From NCBI GenBank assembly GCA_000697475.1, contig JNEU01000843.1:1-52502 (forward strand): a stretch of DNA of 52,502 nt, read 5' to 3'. Below, piece after piece: positions 40,728-52,502 of the stretch (the stretch's first letter is position 1; each line of letters opens with the position of its first letter). A program made the position numbers and the translations under genes. Below the pieces are notes generated by a model that made no database searches, had not been told where the DNA came from, and saw only the letters and a list, made by a program, of their open reading frames with translations. This DNA is from Lichtheimia corymbifera B2541 (lineage: Eukaryota > Mucoromycota > Mucoromycetes > Mucorales > Lichtheimiaceae).

Positions 40728-43700
40728 CTATCGAAGGGATTGAAGGCGTACAAGTGCAGCATACTCGCCTCTTTTTCGAAGCAGCTCCCAGTGTGTACCT
40801 TGTTCAACAATCCGACCACCACGGATATAGCATATAAGATCAGAATTTTGTACAGTGGCAAGTCTATGAGCAATAATGAAAATGGTGCGATCAGCTTGAT
40901 GAATGAGTTGATCAATGGCAGCTTGGATTTGTTGTTCTGATTCCGCATCAAGAGCTGATGTAGCTTCATCCAATAAAAGTATTTTGGGTTGCCGAAGTAA
41001 GGCACGTGCCAAGGCGATACGCTGCTTTTGTCCTCCTGATAATTGAATCCCATGGCTGCTGTTGCTACTACCAACATGAGTGTCGTAACCTTGAGGAAGG
41101 CTGGTAATGAAATCATGCATGCCAACTAAGCGTGCAGCATCCTCCACTTGTTGACGTGTTACTGGATCTTCCTTGGTATCTCCACCACCACGCCCCAACC
41201 AAATGTTGTCACCAATGGATAATCCAAACAAAACAGGTTCTTGAGAAACGAGTGCCATGGGTTGTCTCAAAGAATTCAACGTATAGCCACGCGTGCTGCT
41301 ACCATCCAAGGTGATTGTGCCATCGGTAGGATCATACCATCTTTGTAATAAGCCAATACCAGTCGATTTGCCGCAACCTGAAGGACCCACCAAGGCAATG
41401 GTCATGCCAGGTTTCGCTGAAACCCCAAAAGTGCCATCGAAAACACGCACATCAGGTCTTGTTGGATAGCTGAATGCAATGTCACGAAAAGAAATATCGC
41501 CTTGGATCTTGTTGGTGGCAGGTGATAGACCTTCCAAATCGGGATCAATCTCAGGTGTGCGCTCAAGGACTTGACACGTGCCAATGGCAGCCCGTTTAGC
41601 TCGTGCATAGGTTGTACCAAATGCACCCAATCGGCCAATGCTGTGCACAGACACCAATACGCATAACAAACAAACATACATTGAAATCGCATCCACCGAT
41701 CCATCATCCATAAAGCCAGCTCCCAAATGTAATGCCAATGCGACCACATGCATCATAAATCCTTGGTTCAGTGCATAGCCAATCGATGCAAATATCGCCT
41801 TGCGTTTAACAATCCCATGAGCCTCCTCGGTTGCCTTGGCATAATTGGCTTCGAAAAAAGGTTGTTGTCCCAAAGCAACGACTGTGTGGATTTCCTTGAC
41901 AGCTTCAGCGAGAATAATATTGCATTGCTCATGGGCTTGTAATGCCTTGTGCTCGTAACTTCGCTGCGTATGTGCCTCATAATAGCTCGCACCCATCACC
42001 ACAGGCGCTAATGCGCATACAGCCCCCGTCATTAATGGATTTTGCAAGTATGAAATGACTAAGCCTAAAAGAAAAAGATATATAAGACATGATGGCAATA
42101 AGCGTGCTATTCCGTTTTTCATTACCTGTGATAGCAGTTGAAATGATTTGTACAATATCTCCTGGAACTCGTGTCACCAATTCATTCACATTCTTGGCAT
42201 CCACAGCAAGTCGTGTTGCCAAATTACTTGTGGTGTGTCGATCAAAGTAAGCGACTTCTTGCTTGAGATAGGCTTGAAAGACTCGGCCACGTAGTCGTTC
42301 AGTGTATTGTTCTCCTGCCACTGCAAATGAGATGACTTGAAGTGCATAAATGATGAATGATGCCACGGCAGAAATGAAGATCCACATAGCAAAGGCTTCA
42401 GCTACGCTTCTAAATGTCATGCCATATTGCTGCTCTTGATCACGCTGCACCAAATTGAGAGTCGCTTGTGCAAGAACGTAGGCCACAAAGGGAAAGATGA
42501 AACCAGCCATTGCTGATCCTGTGAATCCAAGTGCTAATAAACATCGCTCCTCTCGCATCTGTCGAAAGATTTTGAGAATGGGTGCTTTCTGCTTTGCATG
42601 TTGTTGTTGCTCATGATGACGTAGTATACGAGATGCACTGAATAACGAAGTTGATCTTCTCCCATGTGTCGTTGATTCTTGATCACTGAATGTCACTCGT
42701 CGTTGTTTTGTATTATGCTGCTTGCACTCGATATCTTTAGGTTGATTACTAGTGGTGCTGGTTGTCATGTTATCATCATCAGGTGATTGTTGAATTCTCT
42801 GGGTTGCAATCTCTTGTAAGCGGACAAATTTGGCGTACGTGCTTCCTCGTTGCTCAAGAAGCTGTTGATGAGTGCCGATTTGAGCAACCTCTCCTTTGCG
42901 TATGACGACAATCTGGTCGGCATTTCGTATAGTAGCGAGTCTTTGCGCTATGATCAAAGTGGTACGGTTGGACGAAGCTTGTTCAAGGGCTTGCTGAACA
43001 GCCATTTCAGAGCTGGTGTCTAATGCCGAAGTAGCCTAGATTATAAAATGAGCATACAATAATAATAATAATGCAATGATCAATGGCTTACTTCGTCAAG
43101 CAACAAGATGGGTGGGTCGTTGATGATGGCACGTGCAATACCAATACGTTGTCGCTGTCCCACTGATAGCTTACTTCCTGATTCACCGACAAGAGTATCA
43201 TATCCCTCTGGCAATGCAGTGATGAAATCATGGCAATTGGCTTGCACACAAGCGCGCTCGATTTGTTCTTGAGAAGCGCAACGATTCGGAACGCCTAGCA
43301 GCAAGTTTTCTCGGATGGTGGTGTTGAATAACTTTGGTTCTTGATGAACAATGCCGATATGGTGACGCAACCATCGTACATTGATTGTGGTGATATCCCT
43401 CCCATCGATCAGCAATTGCCCAGCTGATACGTCGTATAATCGTTGAATGAGCTGAAGGCAAGTCGATTTTCCTGATCCTGAGCTGCCCACCAATGCCACT
43501 GTTGTCCCTTTTTTGATGCTGAGATTGATATTCTTGAGAACATGGATATCTAAATGAGATAGGCGTCCGTCAATATAAAGTACGCACATATGCTCATATA
43601 CAATAGGTGGTACCTGGTCGATTCGGATAAGCAAATGTGACGTTTCGGAACACAATATCGCCTTGGATGGGTGGCATGGGCTTTGCAATGAGAGGATTGT

Positions 43701-44928
43701 CAATGATAGGTATGCTGTCAATGGTATCAAAGATCTTGCGAGCAGCGGTATAGGCAGCTGCAATGGCTGACATATGACCAGGCACCTGAAGAAATGCAAT
43801 GGATCCTAGGACCATGCCTAAAATAGCCGTCAATGCATTCCAACTATCGATGTCTCCTCGAGAAATGACGATCCCAGCGTACCACATTGCCAAGGCGTAT
43901 GTCATTAATAGCACCGATACTAAGGCAGCGTAACACAGACCCCCATACAATCCGCGATGTACTCCCGCTTGTCGCGCTTTGACCAAATGTGCTTTGTACA
44001 TGTTGATAAATCGGTGTTGTAACGAATATGAATAGACGGTGCGGATATTATCGAATACTTGCTGTGCCACGGAGCCTGCGTCACCATAAGCTGCTTGCAA
44101 TTTGTAGGTGCTATGCACCAATAAGTGAATCGTGAGGTATGCCATGAATGCCAAGAGCGGGATTGTTGGTAGTACCACAATCGCAACTTGCCAACCCATA
44201 AACAGCGCCATCAAAAAGCCGGATGCAAATGCAGAGATCGATCGAATCAAACCACCAAAGCGCTCAGATATCCCATCCTGTAACTGCTGCATGTCAAGCG
44301 CCAAACGAGTCGTCAGGGCGTCATAGTCCATCGTTCGTGTGTCAAACCACTGCATATCTTGTCGTAACAATGAGGCGATGTAATATCTGCGAATGGATTG
44401 CACCTGATTTTCACCAGCAATGATCCATAATGCGTTGCCCGAGTATGATAACAACATCAACACACCACCAATGCCTGCAAATCCAATCACTGTGGGTTGT
44501 AGCCTCTCCGTCAATGATCCATCTGCCTTCGTAATGGCTGCCACAGCTTCGCTTGTAGAATGTGCAAAGATAGAAAGGCATGAAGTCTGCAAGACGCCAA
44601 CGCCAATTGAGCATATACTTCCAGCAATGATAAGGTACTTGTCCGTACGGGTTGCAAAACGAAACAGGATTCGCATTGGGATCACACGTTTCCCTTCAAT
44701 GGCATTCATACATCGTTTAAAAAAAGAAGGTCGTTGTTGTGGCATTGTATGATGTTCAATGGATGTTGCTATTGTTGTTGCATTGACGGCGTTATTGTTG
44801 TTAGACGACGAGGAAGATATTGTTGCGTTGGCACCGGAAACATGATGCATCGTAACGTTATCTTGATAGTCTTCCATTCTTTGGAACTGTGATGATTGGC
44901 ATGATGGTTTGAAATAAGCCCATGTCAT
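40728..44928 (-). CDS. Full-size ABC transporter, ABCB (MDR/STE6) type
   Basis: Four exons: 44928-43614, 43549-43092, 43035-42126 and 42064-40728, giving 1339 residues in TMD1-NBD1-TMD2-NBD2 order. NBD1: Walker A GSSGSGKST, Q-loop VHQEPKLF, signature LSVGQRQRIGIAR, Walker B ILLLDE, H-loop position IIAQRL. NBD2: GPSGCGKST, VSQEPVLF, LSGGQKQRIALAR, ILLLDEATSALD, IIAHRL. Each TMD has about six hydrophobic helices. Members export hydrophobic compounds or, for Ste6, a lipidated pheromone across the plasma membrane; the substrate here is unknown. NBD1 has two departures from consensus (Val in LSGGQ, Gln for the switch His). An alternative start is Met 44877. The upstream region has a long poly-T/A tract at 45230-45240. 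Confidence 0.95.
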
Positions 44929-46194
44929 GGGAAAGAAGTGAAAGAGAATACAGAATTAGCAGTGTGTCCTATCTATAGCTCTTGATCCCAAACTCGTCGT
45001 GCCTGTACACGAGCGGAGCTTATTCACCAAGCAATTACCTGGTTGTACCTGGATGCCTTTGATGCACTGTATCCGTTTCTCGGGATGGCTCTTGTTCAGA
45101 CATTGAGAATAAGGACGACGCTATTGAATTATATGATCAATCGTATTAGATATATGAATTCCCTTCTCAGTACACAAAAAGAAACTTACCAATACTCCTG
45201 AATGTTTCACTTTGTGCGGGGATTATCTTTTTTTTTTTTGCTGCATGCTGCCCCGTTGACCCCGTTTATCCTCCACTAAATTAACAAGCAATGAAAAGCT
45301 GATAATTTTTGACGCCATTGTTGTCGCACTACCTTTCATTCTTTAGCATTCGTTCATTGTCGAGTTGCCAGACAAGTGAAGAAGGGGAGAACCAAGTTCT
45401 TACAATGGCGCAACGTTCCACGGCTACTGCTGCTCAGCATGATGTAATTCAGATTTCATTTGTTGTATATGGGCCATATCAGTGATGGATAAAACCGAGT
45501 GTTGGGTACAATGAGGGACTTTTTGCATTGGTGTTCATGTCGTCTGATCAAGCAGGAATTAAGAGCTGGTCTACGTTGTAATAAAAGGTCAGCGATTTTT
45601 CAGGTGATGATCCAGCAGCCTCTTTTTAGATACCTTGAAAGCACCTTACAGCTTACTGGTATTCACATCATGAGGATAGAACGTTACTGGCCTATGTAAT
45701 CGAAAACGCGTCTGACGAAGGCATCGAAACGAGTCATCCTTAATGCTTCAATATCGTCGCATTGTTGATAGCTGAATGAGGATCAATATCAGCAAACGGC
45801 CCGTAAGCTGCTCGGCTGGATCCACTTGAACATAACGATTAGCTGCGTGTCTAATTGACGTGTCGATTGGACGTTGTTGGAGGAGGTGTTGATGGCTTCA
45901 AGTTGCTGATCGGTTGTTGAATACAGAGTTGGACGCCATTGCTACTCGTTATTCTTCATGAACTCGATTGCCTTTGGTGCATTTGGTTGATGGACTGAAT
46001 TGCGTGTTGGTGTCAAAAACAAAGAAAGATATAAAGGTTGTTCCTCAGGATAGCATTGTGCATGATCCGAAACACGGTCCATCTGCAATTTTCATGCGTC
46101 CGCGCTGTTTTAGAGCCACGTGGTTCAGTCAACCATTGTTGCCGTCTAATTAGGTCGCGAAAAGAATAGTTTTATTTCCTTATAAATAAACGTT
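44929..46194. other. 1.27-kb intergenic region
   Basis: Left part is the ABC transporter promoter (minus strand). Plus-strand coding-like fragments between about 45,480 and 46,150 are interrupted by many stops and match nothing I recognise; they could be remnants of a dead gene or transposon. The right end is the 3' flank of the histidine kinase gene. Confidence 0.35.
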
Positions 46195-49100
46195 TTATCG
46201 ATCGATGCAATATTGTTTAACAAATTCAAGCAGAGCAAACTCATTCAAAGGCTTGGTTAGATACCTAAAAGCAATAACGTGATTAGTATTAACATGAAGA
46301 TAACCAGTATCAAATCTTACCCGTCCATGCCAGCATTCACACAGATTGCTCTTGCACTATCTTGTATATCTGCTGTGAGTGCCACAATCGGTAATCGCTT
46401 CTTCATATTTTGCTCCTTTTCATTCCTTCGTATCGTCTTGGTTGCTTCCACACCGTCACATTTAGGCATATGATGATCAAACAGCGCCATCTTAAAATAT
46501 CCAATCGGCCGTTTCGTCCATGCAGCAATCGCTTCAGCTCCATTGTTGGCACACGTGATATTAAAGCCATATCGCTTCAATTGCTTGCATAGCAGCTTTT
46601 GTGCAACAGGGTTGTCTGGAAGGTATTATTTAGTATACAATCCTTCAAGGTCATATTGTCAACCTACCTTCTGCAACCAAGATATTTGTCTTTTTGAATG
46701 CTTTACGATGTTCCTCTGGTATCGTCTCAATGGCAAGCTTGATTTCGCTGCTGCCGATACGTGAAAAGATATTTGGTCGCGACTTGGGTGCCGGTGTACC
46801 AGGTACATCCTCCTTGAGAAATCCTGCCAGCATCCTCAAAAGCTTGTTACGTCGCAATGGAACTCCCATACGCACAATTTTTTGTTGCTCGTCAAGATAA
46901 CCATAAGATGATATGTGGAATGGCTGTTGCTGTCGCTGGCGTTGCTGCTCTTGCTCCACTGACGAGGATGCTGCTTCAAGAATAGGTCCGACACCTCCAA
47001 TGTTACCTTGAACATTGCTGGTTCCCAAGGGATAATGCATGATAACCGTAACCTTGGCACGCTTCATGATCTTTTGAAGCTCATTTTCCCAGTTGCTTAA
47101 CGTTCCTTCCTTGTGATCGAGCAGTAATCCCACAATGACGATGCCATAAGGTGTCTCCTGCTGCAACTCTGCATAGTCAGATACCCCGTCAAGTGGTAGG
47201 TTGGGAAGGAAGTTGGTCATCATGTCCACTGTGGCGTGATGTGTATCCGCAACGAGAACGCGTGTCTTGATAAAGCTCTTGGATATTGCTTGCATTGCTT
47301 CAGTGAGTCTTCGAGATTGATCATGCACCGGAGTAACTTGGATTGAAAAGCGGAAATTGGATCCTTTTCCTGTCTCGCTCACAACGTCAATATCGCCATT
47401 CATCAAAGAGACCAATTGAAGGCAAATAGAAAGACCAAGACCGGTACCACCATACTTGCGACTAATGAGGAGGTCATGTCAATCATTGTTCACTAGCACT
47501 TTATACCATCAACTTACGTTGTGCTACCATCCACTTGTGAGAATGGCATAAACAACACCTTACGCTGCTCCTCGCTGATGCCAATGCCTGTATCAATCAC
47601 TTCAAACAGCAATGGAACCTGTGATCCCTTGTCTGCAGTCTTCTTTTTGCGGCCGTCAATGGAACATCGAATACTGATTTCGCCATGATGCGTAAATTTG
47701 ACAGCATTTCCAAGCAAATTGATGATAATCCTACGCGACAGAGCATATTCAATAACCATCACGTTGGACATCCAATAATAAAACCTACTGTCTGAGCCGA
47801 TTGGCATCAGCCATTACAACGGCTGGAACGTCTTCTGCAACTGTGTATGTAACATTGATACGCTTCTGAATAGCGATGGCGATCAACATATCAATCACAT
47901 CGGCAATGAGCTCTTCCACATGTACTGGCGCTAAATCAAGAGAAACTTTGCCGGCTTGTAGCTTGGAAAAGTTGAGTAGGTCGTCGATAATCTGCAATAA
48001 TCCTTCGCATGATGATTTAGCCGTTCGCACCAAGTCGTATTGTGCAGGATCGAGCCTAGTCAATTTCATGTGATCAGCTGTCGTGCATTTGTGCTACCTC
48101 AAACCGAGAACTTACTTTGTTTCTGACAGCAACGTGATCATCCCATAGAATCCCGAAAAAGGTGTTCGAATCTCATGGCTCATGTTGGCCAAAAATATTT
48201 CTCGCAATCGAGTCGCCTTATCAGCTGCTTCTTTGCTGCGCCGTGCCTCCTCCAATGCTTGCTTTTGCATCTCAATCATCCTATGTTGATAATGAATAAC
48301 TTACCAAAACCCATCGTTCATGAGGTCTGCTCACTACTTACTTCATATTGGCCATTGTGACACGTCGCACTGATTTGAACAAAGCCGCATTGGTCAATGA
48401 AATCCCCATTTGCTGACAAAGTAATCCAAGCACCATGATGTGACGTTGCGTAAAGATGCCAATAGCACCTTCAAGAAAGATGCAACCGACAGTTGTCATC
48501 TTGTGTATGATCGGCATGCAGATTACTGATTTCTTGCCAGCACGCTCGAACCAGGGTCCCACCGCAAATCGTGCATCTTGCTCAACATCAGGAATAAAAA
48601 TACTCTCAGAGGTGTGGATTGTGTGATTGATGATTTGGCTTGACACCATAACGCTCTTCTTCGAAATATGCTCTGGTTCTTCGTATGTGACAATTGTCTC
48701 CTCTTCTTGTTGGCTACCATAAGCACCGATTCCAAACTTGCTTTCCTTGACAATGATAGCACCTCGATCAGCACCAGAGTTCTCGAGAATGATCTGCATC
48801 ATGTTCTTCAGCAATGCTTCAAACTTGACCTCGGATGCAAGCACCTGGGAACTCTTGAGAATGGATGCCATGTCGATCTAATAAAATGATGAAGGGTCAG
48901 AAGATGGCACAATTATTGATTGCATGACAAGCACCTACAATATCCAATGTCACCAATGTTTGCTCTGCTGTGATAGGTGGTATCGATTCCGAATTATATA
49001 GTTCATCGGCTATTGGGCTGTTATCAACGCCGTCATGTGAAGAGGTGCTCCATGATTGTTGCGCACGTTGATGGTGGGGAGCTGCCACTAAAGGTATTGG

Positions 49101-52100
49101 ATTCGTTTGTGCACTCTTATCACGTGCCTCGGTTCGATCATCGTTGAATGAGCTGAGTAAATCAGCGTATTTTGCATTAAGGTGACGTGACTTTCCAAGC
49201 GCGCCATATGCCGTATAAAGATCCACTGCCTAATATGATACATATAGTATATCATTAACAACATTATTCTTCCTCAAGTGCCAATGTCAGTGTGCTTTAC
49301 CTTCTTAATCATGTTATATGCAACATTGTGAACCCCTTGTCGGTAATAGAACGCACCAGCCAATTCATGTGCGATACTAAGCTCCAGACACCATTCTCCC
49401 TCGCGAGCATGATTGATAGCTTCTTCATACAATAAAATGGTCTTCATAACATCGTCCCCTTGAAAGCCTGCAATCTCTGCTTCCACCAATGTCCATAATG
49501 TGACATAGTTGACGCGGCACAGTTCCACCCATTCATATAGGATATCTTGGTTTTGAGCCACTTGCTTCAGACATTTCTCCACCGATTCGCTGTGCTCACG
49601 TGCATGTCCAATCAGAGCAATTGAATAGTAAAAGAGTGCCACCCTTGTATGCCTTATGCACGGAAGAGAATCCATGGTGCGAAAACAATAATCTCCAATT
49701 TCAACAGCTGCGTCGTATCGCTCGTATAATGTTAAAGGGATCATCTTGTAGGACTGATACCAATTAAGGGCGATAACAGCAATCGGGATTGGCTTGGAGC
49801 TTTCAGCGAGGAAATGTTCGTCGTTGAATCCATCATCGCCATCGAACACGTTATCAGTGTCCCAGTATGTTCGTCCTTGCAATGCCTTAATAAGTCGCAC
49901 AATTGACAGGCCCATTAGGTTCTGATGTGTAGCGGTAGACCAATTGTGTACTTCGTCATAGGCGTCTTCTGCGATAGGCAGTGCATCGCTCAAATGACGT
50001 GCCACAGCAAGATATGTGAAGCTGTAGCAAAGTTTGCCGTAACTTATATAATAACGATCTCCTCCTGCATATGCCGCTTGTATTCCCGCTTCGATGATTG
50101 GTAGTGAGTTGGCCCAATGATGTAGGAATTGATGCACCAATGATACATAAATCATGTAGGCCTGGCCCTTTTGTAAATTGCCACCATGTCGATCAGCGAT
50201 GACGACACTGAGTCTTCCCATTTTCTACATTATAGGTGGTAAGTAGGTCATTTCAACCTATACGTAAGATTTAGGCTTACATTGGCAGCCGCATGATTCT
50301 TGAACACATCAACATAGCCCATCGTCAGCATCCCACAAGCACCGCTAACAGCTGGAACCATACCACGTTGGAGACACATATTCAATGCACGACCTTTACA
50401 TGCACATAGTGCTTGCTTCTGTCCAGTCCAATACAGTAAATGTGATCTAGAAAAAACTCATCAAGTTACTATGCCATGTCTCTCATCTTCATTCTTGCTT
50501 GTACACTTACAATTCTGCTAGGATCTCAACAGTTGCATATACGTAAGGATCATCTGATAATCCAATGTCCGCGATCGCATCAATATCCATATTCTCGATC
50601 GTTTTCTCAAGCTTTTCAAGCTCTTCCTGCATTGCTTCCTCGGCATTCTCCAGCGTAAATTTCTCATTGCCAAGATCCTCCAAGCAAGTAAGCAGCACAT
50701 CCCGTCCTTCAAACGGCTTTTGTTGTGATAGGTAATAACGTGACTTGAAGAAATACATAGCTTTGCGATCCAAAGGTGTTTTGGCATGCTTGGAAAGGAT
50801 TTCGGTCGATTTCTCAGTCACCTCATTGTCGCCCAACAGCAACCCAAGTCCCATCGTATTCGTATAGAGCTGCAAAGTGACAGGATAATTATCATCATCC
50901 CATTCCTTTTCCGGGTCACTGAGTTGGATTGCTGCCTTGTAATAGCTGAGTGCCATGTCATGTGCACCAGACTGCCGTCCTTTATTGCCTGCATCGATCA
51001 ACAGCTCACGAAAGGATGGTTTGTCTTCCAAAGATGATAATAAATCAAGGCATTTCAATAGATGGTCCGCGACCAGAAACACGTCCATATCTTCCTCTAT
51101 AATCCACGCGTATTAGAAAGCTAGTTCCCAAGTAGTGAATCAAAGCTATAATACCTTTCATCATATGTTGTGCAATCATGAAATGGATCTTGCACCTTAC
51201 ATCGGGCTTCACAAGCTCACCAGCAGCTTGCGTGATACGATCATGGCTCCATTTGAATTCATCTGCACCAAGCTGCATGACATATCCTTCCTGGATCACT
51301 GCATGTAGTCCGCTGATTGGATCATAGCTCTTTTGATGGGTTCTAGTATCAGGAGACAAGGTGCCTTCAGTCGATTTGCTCTTTCTGCTGAATACGGTTG
51401 TGCTGGTCATTGATTCGACCGATAATAAACTCCTCTTATCTCCATCGTCGCTATCATCGTCGTCACTTCCATCCTCAGAAAATGTCTCCTCCATTAGCGC
51501 CTTCACTGTCGACCATGAGAATGTATCACCAACAAATGATGCCAATTTGAGTAGTTGTTGACCATGACGCGGTAGTTCTTTCAGCCGTTTAATCATGAAT
51601 GAAACATCCTCCTCCATTGTCTCCAAGAAGGTGCCTTTTTCAATACTTGCAAGGTCGTATTCCCAAACATTGAATTCCCAGTTGAAGTAAATGATCTTTT
51701 TACGCTCCAGCATCTGCAGCAATTGTGCCGTGAAGAAGGCATTGCCGTTGGTTTTCCTTTGTATCGCCAATGCAAGTGGAGTGACATAGTCGCGATCGGT
51801 GTCTCGTGATCGATGCAAGGTGTCACAAACGAAATCGGTCAATGCGTCCAGCTTCAATGTCCCGACCTCAATAAATTGGATGTTGGCAAATTCATTCTCC
51901 AGTATCCCAGACTGCTTTTGATTCAGCTCCTTATCACGATATGACATAAACACGAGGATGTTGATTTTTGATAAAAGCAGCGCTAGCAATAAATCGATTG
52001 AAGGATCATCTACAGCACGTGATTAGCATCATCAAACGTAACACATCCAGTTAACACCACTCCTTTCCCATATTACCTGCTTGGTGAATATCATCAATAA

Positions 52101-52502
52101 ACTAAACAACGCAGACATTAGTGCTCAACCCCACTTTGATTGCATGCAGTATGATCACTTACAATTGTCACCATACGCCAATGTGACACGGCACGAAAAA
52201 CTTCAACGTAAAGGTTGTGGAAACGTAAACGAGCTTCAGCATTATCTGTCTTCATCGATATCTCGGTATTCGTATATTCGTCCTTATGCCCAGCAGCAGC
52301 CAACAATGACTTGAGCTCTGGAATCAAATCCGCCAGTATTGAAATGTTGGCAAACTGGCCACCAAGCCATGATTTCAAGTGATTGAAAAATCGATAAACT
52401 TCTTCTTCGGTCTCGGATAAGATCTGCTGCAACGCCTGCGACATCAAACGGAGCAAACCACTGTATGGGACCTTGTTCCTTGAATCAAACTTGGTAGATG
52501 TG
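46195..52502 (-). CDS. Giant hybrid histidine kinase (AAA/STAND-like module, GAF, HisKA, HATPase, receiver); 5' end outside window
   Basis: Partial: the coding strand enters at 52502 and stops at 46195. Fourteen exons give 1841 residues: 52502-52163, 52101-52077, 52009-51155, 51096-50511, 50446-50281, 50224-49301, 49229-48939, 48877-48342, 48280-48116, 48055-47789, 47730-47518, 47461-46668, 46615-46321 and 46264-46195. Order: an AAA ATPase with Walker B-like [10 protein letters not shown] (P-loop lies beyond the edge), a long TPR-like helical region, a GAF domain (ADRGAIIV...CMPIIH), a HisKA H-box [17 protein letters not shown], a HATPase with N-box [15 protein letters not shown]1 DTGIGI and GGTGLGL, a degenerate middle domain, and a receiver ([12 protein letters not shown], phosphoacceptor Asp in LFDHHMP, LTADIQ, YLTKPL). 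The layout matches fungal group X-type kinases (Mak2/Mak3-like), which carry a Ser/Thr kinase-like domain further N-terminal. It likely signals through an HPt protein to the HOG-type pathway (family knowledge). Confidence 0.95.

Overview
This window looks like nuclear DNA of an early-diverging filamentous fungus, most likely Mucoromycota (Mucorales-like). The evidence is the dense gene spacing, many short introns (about 50-80 bp, GTRNGT/YAG), eukaryotic housekeeping genes (ELP1, UFD1, eEF1B-gamma, UTP30-like, LIN1-like), a nuclear tRNA-Glu and non-LTR retrotransposon debris. The species is not identifiable from the sequence alone. Exon models were built by hand; exon phases close in every multi-exon model given, but no transcript evidence was available.

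Layout. 1-10 kb: an F-box/LRR gene, a tRNA-Glu(CTC), a 2,3-dihydroxybenzoate/gamma-resorcylate decarboxylase-like gene broken by one in-frame TAA, a KES1/OSH4-type oxysterol-binding protein and an aldo/keto reductase. 10-15.5 kb: a repeat island. It holds a decayed tandem array of a small cysteine-containing coding unit, an inverted pair of a related element, a 5'-truncated LINE inserted in the loop of that pair (14-bp target duplication, three tandem copies of its 3' end), three copies of a second small cysteine-rich unit, and a DDE (IS630/Tc1-like) transposase remnant. 16-33.7 kb: a compact housekeeping block of eEF1B-gamma, UFD1, a class II histone deacetylase carrying an N-terminal Tudor/chromo-barrel-like domain, ELP1 (28 exons), a UTP30/RSL1D1-like ribosome-biogenesis protein, a LIN1/CD2BP2-like protein without its GYF domain, and a TDA10/D-glycerate 3-kinase-like protein. 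34.5-38.6 kb: an unrecognised glutamine-rich protein with C/H clusters and 22-residue repeats, and a mitochondrial-type PPR protein. 38.6-40.6 kb: a decayed gene and a duplicated copy of the PPR gene's 3' flank. 40.7-52.5 kb: a full-length ABCB (MDR/STE6-type) transporter and the C-terminal 1841 residues of a giant hybrid histidine kinase that runs off the right edge.

The genes do not form one pathway. The 16-32 kb block is functionally coherent in gene expression and protein turnover (translation elongation, tRNA wobble modification, ribosome biogenesis, U5 snRNP assembly, chromatin, ubiquitin-proteasome). ELP1 and the UTP30-like gene share a divergent promoter of about 190 bp. The strongest leads are the Tudor-HDAC fusion with a 9-nt exon in its catalytic motif, the LINE insertion with tandem 3' ends in the loop of an inverted repeat, the nonsense codon in the decarboxylase, the ABC transporter with a substitution in each composite ATP site, and the unrecognised repeat protein at 34.5-36.1 kb.
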